Source: Ophthalmolycus amberensis (Eukaryota; Chordata; Actinopteri; Perciformes; Zoarcidae). Taken from it: a stretch of DNA of 64,000 nt. A program made the translations under genes and the position numbers. Each line of letters begins with the position of its first letter. The first letter of the stretch is position 1. Of this stretch, positions 25,681-35,760 are shown in pieces. A model generated the notes under the pieces. The model saw only the letters and a program-made list of their open reading frames with translations. It did no database searches and was not told the origin of the DNA. The stretch lies in NCBI GenBank assembly GCA_024529925.1, contig JAFEUB010000900.1:185672-249671 (forward strand), written 5' to 3'.

Positions 25681-26340
25681 AAAAACGAATTTATTATTCA
25701 GTTATTAATCAGTATTTCAGCTCTATTATTATTAACCTTTATTTAGACAAAATCCAATAAGACCGAGGTCTTATTTTCATAAGTTTTAGTCATAAAAAAA
25801 CACAGATAGCAAGAGTAGCGAGAACCATCGCCTGTACAAAATAAAGTGATTCGTTTTCATCGAACCTGTATGGCTTACTATTAACTTCTACTCTTACTGT
25901 ACAGCTGTTGTGGCCTATCTTCTATTTGCAATTAATATCCATTCAATCCAGTTCAATTATTTAAATTAAAATGATAATCTACTCTGGCTAAGGTAGTTTA
26001 TCAAGAGTAAAATAATAGCTGTGATTTATACACACCTCTGCATCAGCAACCCACTGAAATGAAGGCAGGCTCCTTAACTCTCTCTGGTCCGTGTACGTTT
26101 TGATAGTCTGTTTGCTGTTCAGTCGATGATATGAACACGGACCCTCCTCTTCCTTAAGCTCGTTGACCTCATCATCTCATCAGTATCCGGGCCTCATTAT
26201 TCGTGTTCATAAAAGTTCTCGCAACGACATCGCCTCATTCTACTTTGAGTTAAAAAAGAACAGGCAATCAGATCCAATTGTGTGGGTTAATGAGTGACTG
26301 CGTGCACTGAACACGGGGGGGTTACTTGGCAACTCGGCAA
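25681..26340. other. AT-rich sequence, possible LINE tail
   Basis: 25726-25775 (attattattaacctttattt followed by agaccgaggtct) resembles the 3' end of a fish LINE family (cctttatttaaccaggt...gagat...ctctttt), but the match is weak. The remainder shows nothing. Confidence 0.3.
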
Positions 26341-26341
26341 C

Positions 26342-26398
26342 TCAAATTCTCAGCTCCCTCCACAGATTTTCTATGGGATTAAGGTCCGGAGTCTGGCT
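26342..26398 (-). pseudogene. Tc1/mariner transposase scrap
   Basis: On the minus strand the frame reads SQTPDLNPIENLWRELRI then stop, matching the block SPDLNPIENLWRELK that carries the third catalytic acidic residue (Glu) of the Tc1-family DDE transposase. Only 18 codons remain. Upstream coding is replaced by aagaagcc at 26399 and beyond. It abuts a segment like a Tc1 terminus (ggtcaaaaataatgataccc), consistent with an internally deleted Tc1 derivative. Confidence 0.85.
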
Positions 26399-26915
26399 GG
26401 GCTTCTTTGTTCATGGGCACTTACAAAATCAAGCAACGGGTCAAAAATAATGATACCCTTTACTGATGATACCCTTTACTGTAGCGACAGCCGGAGTTGC
26501 ACTTCTCACCGGGAGGCTGCTATGAATGCCCACATCAGAAACGGAACACTCTCAACACATGATTGCTTGCAGGCTTTCTGATGATTCACGTGACTTTTTT
26601 TTCTAAATTGCCATAATAACGAAAGTTAACAGTCGACAAAGCTTTGCATGCAGTGGACGTTATCCTTAACCCAGCAAGTCTGAACTGTAACGGTACAGAA
26701 CGTAATTTAAACTTTAACGGAGGGAAATGAAGACGCTGTAGACATCTGAACGCTGATTGGACAAGACTCGACACATCAGAGATGTTCTATTGAGAAGATC
26801 ACGACATCACCTTTTCTCCTCGTCTCACTCCAATCTGAGAAACGCTGGCTGGCCAGTTGACCCCCCCAAAACAATCTCTACGGATCTACATGATTCACGT
26901 GGATGATATATTTTG
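26395..26915 (+). repeat. Dispersed repeat, copy 2
   Basis: Same-orientation homologue of 10916-11500, sharing acagccggag, the agttaacagtcgacaaag block and a long near-identical stretch from gacatct to ctacatgattca. It differs by an internal duplication (tgatacccttta twice, near 26449-26478), by small indels, and by lacking roughly 80 bp present in copy 1. Its left edge continues into the Tc1 transposase scrap. Confidence 0.85.
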
Positions 26916-28613
26916 ATTCAAAACGGAGAATTTCGTATGAAGGGCTGACCCGGTTGATTTGAGTTCTTTTCCAAAGACATCTGTGATGTTTTAATGAATT
27001 TGGATTCATTGCTTTGGCCTGGTTTACTGAGCTCACATCAGTCTGTACATGGCTTAAAAAACGGCAGAAGAAGAGCGCATAACTAGTTCAAACACTATAG
27101 ATGTTTGTCACTAACAGTAAATTGGAGCTTGGATCTACTGCAGTGCTCAGCCGATTCATCAATATCACCGTAATCAGTTTCCTCGGTGCAACAAGTTCAA
27201 ACACAAAGTCGCTCAAACAGAAATTTGCAGGGCTTATTGGATAAAACGCATCAAACAACACGTCCATTACTTGTGTACAGTGTGTTTATGTGGAACAAGG
27301 TGTTCCAGACGAAGATGCCGGGTACAGAATAATACATATATATTAAAAAAAGCTTCATTCGTTTTGGGGAACAGTTCTACAGTTGCTAGGCAACTAATGA
27401 AGAGGACAGGAGTTTTAGAAGAAATTTCACATTATAGTATACCTCTGAAAAAGCGTCTGCTCATGACTGTAATGTAATGTAATCAGGAAATGGGCTTCTT
27501 TATTTGGAACACGAAGACGGAGAGCAGGCAAAACATCCGCCCACCCTGTCGCCCGAGTGCAGGTCGGTGTGTCCAAAGAACAACACAAGGCCTTAAAATA
27601 CAGAGCAGAGAATCTGCTGCATAAACATGGCCCGACACCATGGTTATTACCTTCTCTTGAGGAAGTATTCTGCAAGTGGTGATTTAACCTCAAGCGCTGA
27701 TTTTGTCTGCTACTACTTCCTAAGGATGTAAACCAATGCAAACAGATATAAGTAGAATCCAAATAGTATTTCCCAATCGCTAAATGTAAAGAAAGAGGCT
27801 CCAGTTCTCATTCAGATTGAGGTTCATCCTCAATAACTTCATCAGTTTTCACCAGATTTGATGTGCAGTTCAGGATCAAGATTTAAAGATGCACATCTGG
27901 ACCGTAGAAGTCAGAGAGTAGGGAGCGTCTTCAGATTTTTGTCAACAGCTTTCTCATTTGTTTTTCACAGACTCTTCAAACCGACTCCTCAAAAAGCCTC
28001 CTCCCATTATGTCAACGACCTCGGACTTTTAAAGTCAGTGAAACAGCAGTTCGAGCAACTTTAATGTGACAATCAAACACACAACTGCTACTATTTCATT
28101 GGACACATTTATGCTTACAACCCAGAAATCAGGATGAGTCAAAAGAGAGGTCAAAATGTTAATATTAGCATTATACAATAGTACTTAATCGTACATTCAT
28201 ATCCTCTCCATGTTTTCAATGGTGGATTATGCATCAGAGTTCTACAGTGAAGCGGCAGAGCAGACAGAGAGGTCTGGCTTACTGAAGCCGGTAATGAGCC
28301 AAAAGCAAAATCATCCCATTCCTTTCCTTCAATGATGTTTGAGCAGAAACTTTGATGACTCACAGCCGACTCATTTCCACCCATTTGTCTTTCACGCTCA
28401 ATAAAGATTCTAAAATATTCCTCTTTCACTAATACAGAGCAATACTTTGTTGTGATCCACGAGAACCTGTTGAAGTCGGGGGATGTTCTCATCAAGTGCT
28501 CACATTTTACGCAACGGTGCAGCAAGGTGGAGGAAAGAAAATACTATCTGCTATTACGTGACGACTGAGTCGAAGGCACTGGCAAAAGGGGACATAAAGA
28601 GTGAGTTGGCTTT

Positions 28614-28615
<2 letters not shown>
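26916..28615. other. Unique sequence, nothing recognised
   Basis: No recognisable gene. Overlapping frames at 27271-28525 match nothing known. Confidence 0.5.

Positions 28616-28673
<58 letters not shown>
28616..28673. repeat. (GA)n microsatellite
   Basis: 29 uninterrupted GA units. The overlapping plus-strand frame shows an Arg-Glu run that is purely a repeat artefact. Confidence 0.97.
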
Positions 28674-28675
<2 letters not shown>

Positions 28676-30871
28676 TACGAGACGGAGAAGGGCAGGAGAG
28701 AAATCATGTAAGACAACGCACGGGACTGTTTGAGATGAAGGGCGATCCATTCATCTCTCTTCATTGTGGCCACTGCTGACATTAAGAGAATCACGCAGGT
28801 CAGCGACGTTCAGGGTCACGCCTCGTCTGCCAGCTCGTTTTCTAAATGTTTGCGTTCAATTGCCACGCAGAGTATCCACAGTGGCTCAGTCACAGTGGTG
28901 AGGGCAGACGTTTTTAATGGGTTTGCCATTTATAAAAAATAAAAAAAAGTATGTATTTGTTCAGCGGTGAATTAAGAGTCCTTGACTTTGTCCCGGTTGG
29001 ACTGAGGGCACCTCTACATGGGCTTCATCTGTCACTAAATGGCCACATATCCAGTAAAGCTTCTGTCGTCACAAATGTTGGTGCATTTGGAAAGAAGAGG
29101 GTACAAATCCGTGACTGCAAGAGCATCTATAAAATCAGAGGATGACTGCTGTAATGGTGTCTACACTCACGATGGCGTCTACCTGAAATATGTCTGTATC
29201 CGAATGTAACCATACCAATAAAAAAATCATAATTGCTGCTATTGAGTAAGAGTTCCATGTTTTGCCTTCATGACGTTTGTGTGTCTAACCTGTGTGTGCA
29301 TCTCTCCTCTAATGAGCCGTTCTCACCGAAGACATGTTGATGTGTCGATGCAGGAAAAGTAATTAAAAGCATTAACGAGGACCGAATAGCATTCAGGTGA
29401 GCTGGTGCATGTGAACTCACTGTCTAACTGGGTCACTTATTGGACCTCAGTAACGCTAACAAGCATGCTTGCTACGAAAGGCTTCTGGATTTGCGACAAA
29501 TATATAAGATTTATTTATATATTTACAAATATCATTAAACACATTCATCATATGTTTGATACTTTACTAGACATTTTCTTCAATCTGCTCTCGCAAAAAC
29601 CGTCCATTTGATTTAATCTGCCGTATTTACATCCTAATTATATCGATTAAAGATGGAGTCTGAAGGAAGACTGTTGAGCTCAACACCTAATACCCTCCTC
29701 CAGATCTACCGTGCCTCTCCCTCCCACCGCCTCTCTCTTCATACATCTATGTCCTGTTCCGTGCAAAAACGCCCCCTTGTTGCTGACGCTAATTTAAAGA
29801 ACCAACCGTGAGGTGATATTCTCCAAATTTGACAAACGATGTACTGGATTAGAATTTCTGACTGCACCTTTAATGTGCACTGGTGAACTCAGTAAATGAG
29901 AAGCACACCTGTGGACATAAAGATGCTCAACAGTAACTTCAGAGCTAGATTTTCAAAAAGACCTGAACAATCAGAGAAACAAACTAAATAAAGCATGCAA
30001 TGGGGTTGCAGTGTAAAACGTTCAAGTGTATGTAAATGCTGTGGAAGTTGTAATTCATCAGCCGTGTGTTATTTCTGCCCTGTGCGTTTTCCTGGAGGAG
30101 CGGAGTGGAAACGGCTTCAGACGTTGCAGAATCTTAAGCAGATAAGAAAACACTGCAGCGAGTGAAGTGGATGATACTGTCTGCTGTTGTTGCAGCGAGC
30201 TCCCGCTCAGGAAAAGTCGACATCGTTCACAACTGACAACCAGCTCGAAAGCCCGTACGCCATTCTCACCTTTTATCCCATTTCTCCTGTCTGAGCCGGA
30301 GCTGTGAACAACACCATATCTACTGGGGGCCTGCTGCTAATATGACAGCCCCTATAATCAGCGTGGATCTATCTTCCTTTGCTGAAGACAAATTAGACAT
30401 TAGGCCTTTTATCGCCATTTAGCCAGACCTGCTTAGACAATCTGTTTGTGATGGAGCAAAAGCTTGGATAGAGCGTGATTCACATGCCACACAACGTTTT
30501 AATTCTCGGAGCGTTTTTTCTCTCGAAGTTGATCATAGGGTGCACCATCTATAATTAAATGCCAATCATAATCAGGAGAATTCTTTGTAGTGGTGTTTGA
30601 ATTACATTAAGGTACTGTGTGAACTAGATTTCAATCTCCAAATAGCCTGGTGGAGGCGAGCGTCGTTAGGCCTGTTTATGAAGCCCTCCACTCCATTGCG
30701 TTGTTTTCTCATTCATTTCAGAGTGTGTGTTCGCTTTGGAAAAATCACAGAGAGAGGAAAGTAAGTCAGCCGACTCTGCAGCAGCTAATGTATTCTCACT
30801 GAACCTGCATACATACTTAAGAAAGCGAGAAAAAAATCAATTCTGCGCTTTCTTCAGCTGCGAGACGACGT
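28674..30871. other. Unique sequence with one conserved-texture block
   Basis: No gene identified. 30290-30640 is listed separately as candidate conserved non-coding DNA. The rest is AT-rich with nothing supportable. Confidence 0.45.
30290..30640. promoter_or_regulatory. Candidate conserved non-coding block
   Basis: Non-repetitive, few short runs, and rich in developmental-factor-like cores (ctataatcagcgtggat, gacaaattagacattagg, ttttatcgccatttagcc). No coding frame persists. Suggestive only. Confidence 0.22.
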
Positions 30872-31039
30872 GAGAGAATTACACATCTTTATTAGAACCA
30901 AGGGAGAGAATTACACATCTTTATTAGAACCAAGGGAGAGAATTACACATCTTTATTAGAACCAAGGGAGAGAATTACACATCTTTATTAGAACCAAGGG
31001 AGAGAATTACACATCTTTATTAGAACCAAGGGAGAGAAT
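30872..31039. repeat. 32-bp tandem repeat, 5 identical copies
   Basis: The unit begins gagagaattacacatcttta and ends ttagaaccaagg. Five copies start at 30872, 30904, 30936, 30968 and 31000 with no differences, then a partial gagagaat at 31032. Identity between copies points to very recent expansion or active homogenisation. Confidence 0.97.
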
Positions 31040-32344
31040 GCTTTATTATAAGTTTTTGCGACTTGGAAATAAGACTTATAAGAGGAGGAGGCCCTCTCCA
31101 AGTTCAGTGAGCCCTGTTGATCCACAATAATGTCTGTGCTGTACTTCTGAGAGAAAAGAGCTGTTGAACTGCTCTACATCAAGTGCCGCCTGTCTCATCC
31201 ATCAGCAGAAACACAGAAACACAGCTCACAGGAGGCCGCGTATACTGCCCTACAAAGACAAGTGCATGCAGGTAAAGAAGATTTGGATTTCTTTACATTT
31301 TTTATATGATTTAACTGCCATTCCTGGAGGAATAATCCTCAATAAAACACTGTAAAATGGTGATTGCATCTCAGAGTCTATTTTGTGGTTTGTAGCGTAG
31401 ATAACTTGCCGAACAGACAACATGACAATACTTCCAGATATTTCCAGTAAAGCGTTTGATGTCGGAAACTGGTTCTGAAAACATCTAAGGAGCCAGCGTC
31501 ATTTCACACCGACGTCCAACGATCACACGGGGAGAAATCCATCACGGAGAAGGCACGGAGAGCAATTTCCTCACTGACAGTAGCCTCAATAGACCAGCAT
31601 GCAATGCGGCAACTGCACGTCTTTGCAGGTCTGTTGTCAGTCGTGTGGAATAGACTCTCTGATCCTGATTGTAATTTCGAGTCTGTAAGACAAATAGTGG
31701 CGGAATAACTTTTTTACTTCAGTAAAAGTCATAAATTAAGTCAAACAATTACTAATGTTGTAGCCAAACAAAATGGAGATAATTTCAACTGGTTTATAAT
31801 CAGGTGGGTAATTCATTCTACAATAAAGCATCAGTCGTTTTATCAGAATCTCAAAGTACTCAGTAAATATACATTGTTGCTTTCCACCGCTGGAGACCAA
31901 CAAACTAAATCACAGCATGAACCAGTCGGATGAATGTGCACTGGATGCCGACATGCATCGTTGAAACAAGAATTGGGACAGGTGCCACAGGAGAACTCAA
32001 CGATGCTACAAGAGAGAGCAGCTCTCATTTCAAGTCTTATTCAGCAAAGATGATCCAAATAATTGGGTTTCTACAAGTAGAGGAGTAATACCACTTAGTT
32101 GATGAGACATCAGCATGAGGAAGTACTCTGTGACTGGTCAACATCTTCTCATCAGACTAAAATGTCACCAGTGTTCGCCCTGCTCATTACCAGGCAAGAA
32201 AATGCATTTCTCTTAGTATTAATATTTGATATTCATTTCAACATTGAATGCAATCTGTATGAGAATACTGGTTGTTTGTTTGGGCTTTATCTCCATTGTA
32301 GTCCAGGTCCACTTATTAGCTTAGCTTTCACAACTGCATCTCAT
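31040..32344. other. Unique sequence, nothing recognised
   Basis: No gene or clear repeat. 31693-31735 (agtggcggaataac...ttacttcagtaaaag) weakly echoes the end of the CAGTGGTGGAAAGTAAC MITE family. Confidence 0.45.
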
Positions 32345-32655
32345 GGTCTTCATCAGGAACTCAGGTACCACTCACATGTCTTTATGCTAAATATGAAGCG
32401 ATACTACCAGCAGCTGGTTAGCTTAGCATAAAGACTGGCTTTCTCTAAAGGTAACAATATTAGCCTACCAGCACCTCTAAAGCTCACTAATTAAAATGTT
32501 ATATATCATTTGTTTACTCCATACAAATACTGAAGCATCAATGTTTGTGTCGCTCTATTTCTAGGCTGTGATTACCGTTTTTACATCTGTTTAAATCTTC
32601 GACAGAACGCAAATAAGCCTAGTTCAAGAAATGTGGAACTATCCCTTGAAATAGC
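32345..32655 (+). repeat. High-copy teleost repeat (TAGCTTAGCATAAAG family)
   Basis: Recognised by gcagctggttagcttagcat and aaagactgg, the following ctaccagcacctctaaagc tcactaatta, and the terminal gtggaactatcccttgaaat. I recall this sequence at very high copy in percomorph genomes. Its class is uncertain. Arms ctttatgcta and tagcataaag near 32380 and 32424 could pair as a hairpin. Confidence 0.7.
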
Positions 32656-32953
32656 TTTGATGAATGAGAGAGGAAGAAACTGATGCTGGTGATTACCGTG
32701 TCATTGGCAACTTCCAGCTAATGAATGAATTGTCTTCTGGCTGCTTTGTGTGGAGCGTTTGATTTATGTCTGTAGAGGCATTAAGGTTTGTTTGGCTACA
32801 TGAACTCTTTGGTGATTTGTCTTAAATGGACAAACTACTTAGCTCAGGAGGTGAGTGTGTGGAACAAAAGGCTTTTAGAGTGATTCATATCAATTTAAAA
32901 GTTACAGTTCACGTGTGTCTTTATGTGAAATCTTCATCTGAAAAGGCTGGAAA
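32656..32953. other. Unique sequence, nothing recognised
   Basis: About 300 bp with no recognisable feature. Confidence 0.55.
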
Positions 32954-33235
32954 TGTCAGGATCCAGGATCCCTGTCTGACCTGTTGTGTGTTACCTCTGT
33001 TTCCCCTGATCTCCTCTCCTCATGTGTCCTGTCATTCCCCGGTTTGTTATTGTGTGCCATGTGCTCTGTGTTTGTCCTCTGCCTCCAGACACCTCCCATG
33101 GCCACGCCCTTGATTGTGCACAGCTGAGGACACTCCAGCCGATCACCTCCTGCAGCCTGACACCCCAGACTCAGGTCCCACTAATGATTCCCCTGTCACT
33201 ACATAAGCTCTGGTCCTGCAGTCTGGGGTTGTCAG
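32954..33235 (+). mobile_element. LTR-like retrotransposon fragment
   Basis: Starts tgtcaggatccaggatccct and runs through pyrimidine-rich tgtgtcctgtcattccccgg and a TATA-like cactacataagctctggtcc, the layout of teleost gypsy-type LTRs. It stops where the hAT-like MITE begins, without a complete 3' half or internal region. Confidence 0.45.
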
Positions 33236-33237
33236 GT

Positions 33238-33960
33238 CGTACTGTCTGGGGGGAAAAATCGATACAGCATAGTATCGCGATATTTTGCGTGCCGATATTA
33301 TATCGATACATGGACGCCAAGTATCGATTTTTTTATTTCATAAACTATAAAAAAAAATCGATATATAGTTTTGTCCTGGGTCAGCGTGATTGGTAGGAAG
33401 TTGGTCAAAACAAAGAGAGAGACATCTGGCCTCACAATGGGGTTAAATCTGCCAACAGTAGCAGGCTCATGGGGAGAGTGCAGCGCATAACTGGCTCTCT
33501 GCCCTCGACGTCCACGCATCGCAAGTTATACTGAGTTATATAACTCTAATATCCTACTTATTTAAGTTATAGTTCATATGCTGAGTCCACACGTTTGATA
33601 GTTAGGTTGGACTATGTAGTAATACAAACTGTTCAGTTTGTCAGGTTCATGCAACATTTCTGACATTGTTGGTCAGTCTGTCTGCTTGACAATCATATTT
33701 TGCTACAATAAAAATGATTGAAGTGAGATGAACAGACTGAAAACTTTATCTTATTAGATAAAACATGTTGACACAGTTTTCCTTTGGGGACATTTGAAGT
33801 GGAAAAAAGTATTAAATCGCAATATATGTTATCACAATACTCAGAATATCGCAGTATCGTGAAAGTATCGTGATATATCGAAGTATCGTGATAATATCGT
33901 ATCGTGACCCAAGTATCGCGATAATATCGTATCGCGAGATCTCTGGCGATTCCCACCCCT
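33238..33960. mobile_element. TATCGATA-rich hAT-like MITE
   Basis: The left end ctggggggaaaaatcgat and the right end (read inverted) ctaggggtgggaatcgcc form imperfect terminal repeats. Subterminal regions are packed with tatcg(c/a)gata motifs (for example 33273-33310 and 33836-33938). I recognise this as a family common in fish. No transposase is present, and a target duplication could not be fixed. Confidence 0.75.
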
Positions 33961-34090
33961 AGACATTTCCCTCTGAAATGTAGCTGAGAAGCAGCATGAA
34001 GTAGCAGAACATGTAAATAGTCAAAGAACATGTACTTCAAATTTGTACTTAAGTACAGTTCTCAAGCAAATGTATTCCAACCATTGATGG
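33961..34090 (-). mobile_element. Fragment of CAGTGGTGGAAAGTAAC-type hAT-like MITE
   Basis: catttccctctgaaatgtag, then caaatttgtacttaagtaca and gttctcaagcaaatgta, match the right portion of a very common teleost MITE in which stretches of tacttaagtaca repeat. It is truncated on the left at the junction with the TATCGATA element. Confidence 0.75.
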
Positions 34091-35690
34091 GCTCAGTTTT
34101 TCTGCCTGAAACTAAAACTGGAAACCTTCCTACGAATTCTGGATTTCAAAAGTGGAAAGTGATTAATATGGAGAAATGTAATATCAGTATTTTCCCTCCC
34201 TATGGCCACTCAGCTGTTTTGTAAGAAGGAGATACCAGAATTAGAGGGTATTCCATCTGGAGTGAGGCTTCCTCGGGGCGATGTCTATTTCAATGCGTCC
34301 GCCTTAAGGCCTAGTTCAGAGGCTGGGCAAAGATAAAAGCCTGGAGAGCAGAGGAGCGCGAGAGGAGATGATGTTTGTCATTGCTTGTTAAAAACAAACT
34401 GTTGAAGAACATTGAAGGTCCCGTGCTTTAAAAAGTCAGACCTCAGACATCAAACAAAACAAGTGCGGGAATGAGGCACTCCTAATCAAAATGAGAGTCC
34501 TCACGCCCCCCCCCCCATCTTGTTTCCCTCGGGTTGTGACTGATGTTGCGTGGCTCTGCGGACGTATTGCGCAATCTATTACAAGGTATCCTCGGGTGTT
34601 TTGCCATCATGTTGGGGTCAACACAGCTCTCAAAACAACATCTTCATAAATTTGTGGCATCATTGGAACATCCTGGATACTCAGAAAAAGAAGTGGAGCC
34701 GTCGCTGCAGGAAGAAGCATGACTGAACAATGGCACAAGCACCGCGGCGATATTAGAGGTGCATGACTGAGAATATGGGAGGAGAAATTATGGATAAGTG
34801 CTATTCAAAAGCGCAGTTCAAAATAAATGGAAAAGACTTCCAGGGACGTCATCTTGGTGCTATTAAATACGTCTGTTAAAAGGCGATCGCCATTAACGTG
34901 TGGGCGAAGCTAAAAAAAAGAATCCTGTCAATCTCCATCAACGTGAGATTCATTGGATATTCAAGCCATGAAAATGCAAATGGTAATATTTCCTTCTCAT
35001 TAAACGTTTGTAATTAATTTCTTAAACAACCGAGGACCTCTTCCTCCACTTATTAATCTCATCGGTCTGCGGAGACATATCTTAGCCTCTTCCAGAATTA
35101 GCACAATTAACCACAGATGAATAACAATCAGCGGGCCATTTGAGATTGCCTCGTTCCTCTCCATTTCAGTAACGTCATATCTAACCGCAGGACAATGGTG
35201 AGCTCGTGTTTGTCCACTATCAACGCATGAATTATTGACACTCGCAGCTATATCTGTTGCCACTTCCCTTGGGTGCTCTCTTCTCGTCATGTTAGATAAC
35301 GAAAGGAGTGGATTTGCAATTTCTCTCCAAAACGCCTTTCTGCAGCCGTCTAAAGTCGTTCTTAAGCGCTCCGTCTATCTCTCCTGCTGCCTCTTGAACT
35401 AAAACAGCAACAGTTAAGCCTCTCGTGACAAATGAAAACTATTGCGAGGGACAAGAATATTTTGTCTGTCACAATCTGCAGAATGTTGACAATCCATGTA
35501 GGTACAATACGTTCTATATGGTATTATGCTGCAATGTCCCCGACGTTGTTACTGTCACACTGTCAAACAAACAGCATCTTTAGCAGGATTTCTGACTCCA
35601 GCAGCACTGGGAGAAGCTCCCTTTAGTTTTCACTGAGTGTACAATAACTCAGAATCTAAAATAACTCAGGTGCTTCATAGCTGACCCCTT
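34091..35690. other. Unique sequence with one conserved-texture block
   Basis: A C11 tract lies at 34506-34516. 34860-35290 is listed separately. No coding sequence recognised. Confidence 0.45.
34860..35290. promoter_or_regulatory. Candidate conserved non-coding block
   Basis: Dense in TAAT/ATTA cores with balanced base composition and no repeats (aggcgatcgccattaacgtg, gtttgtaattaatttctta, gaattagcacaattaacc). Suggestive of a developmental enhancer-type element but unproven. Confidence 0.25.
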
Positions 35691-35760
35691 CAGAATCAGA
35701 ATCAGCTTTATTGGCCATGTATTCGCCTTTGTGCTTCAAGAAGATAAAAACTTTCCTGTG
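35691..35760 (-). mobile_element. Non-LTR retrotransposon 3' end
   Basis: cagaatcagaatcagcttta followed by ttggccatgtattcgccttt is the reverse complement of a common fish LINE terminus ending ...ggccaataaagctgattctgattctg. The duplicated cagaat is the characteristic tandem tail. Only about 70 bp remain; the clade is not certain. Confidence 0.65.

Noticed and set aside
28483..28779. 98-codon frame with an Arg-Glu run
   Set aside because: Created by the (GA)29 microsatellite at 28616-28673.
30872..31039. CRISPR-like array
   Set aside because: The units are directly contiguous with no spacers and the context is a vertebrate genome; it is a minisatellite.
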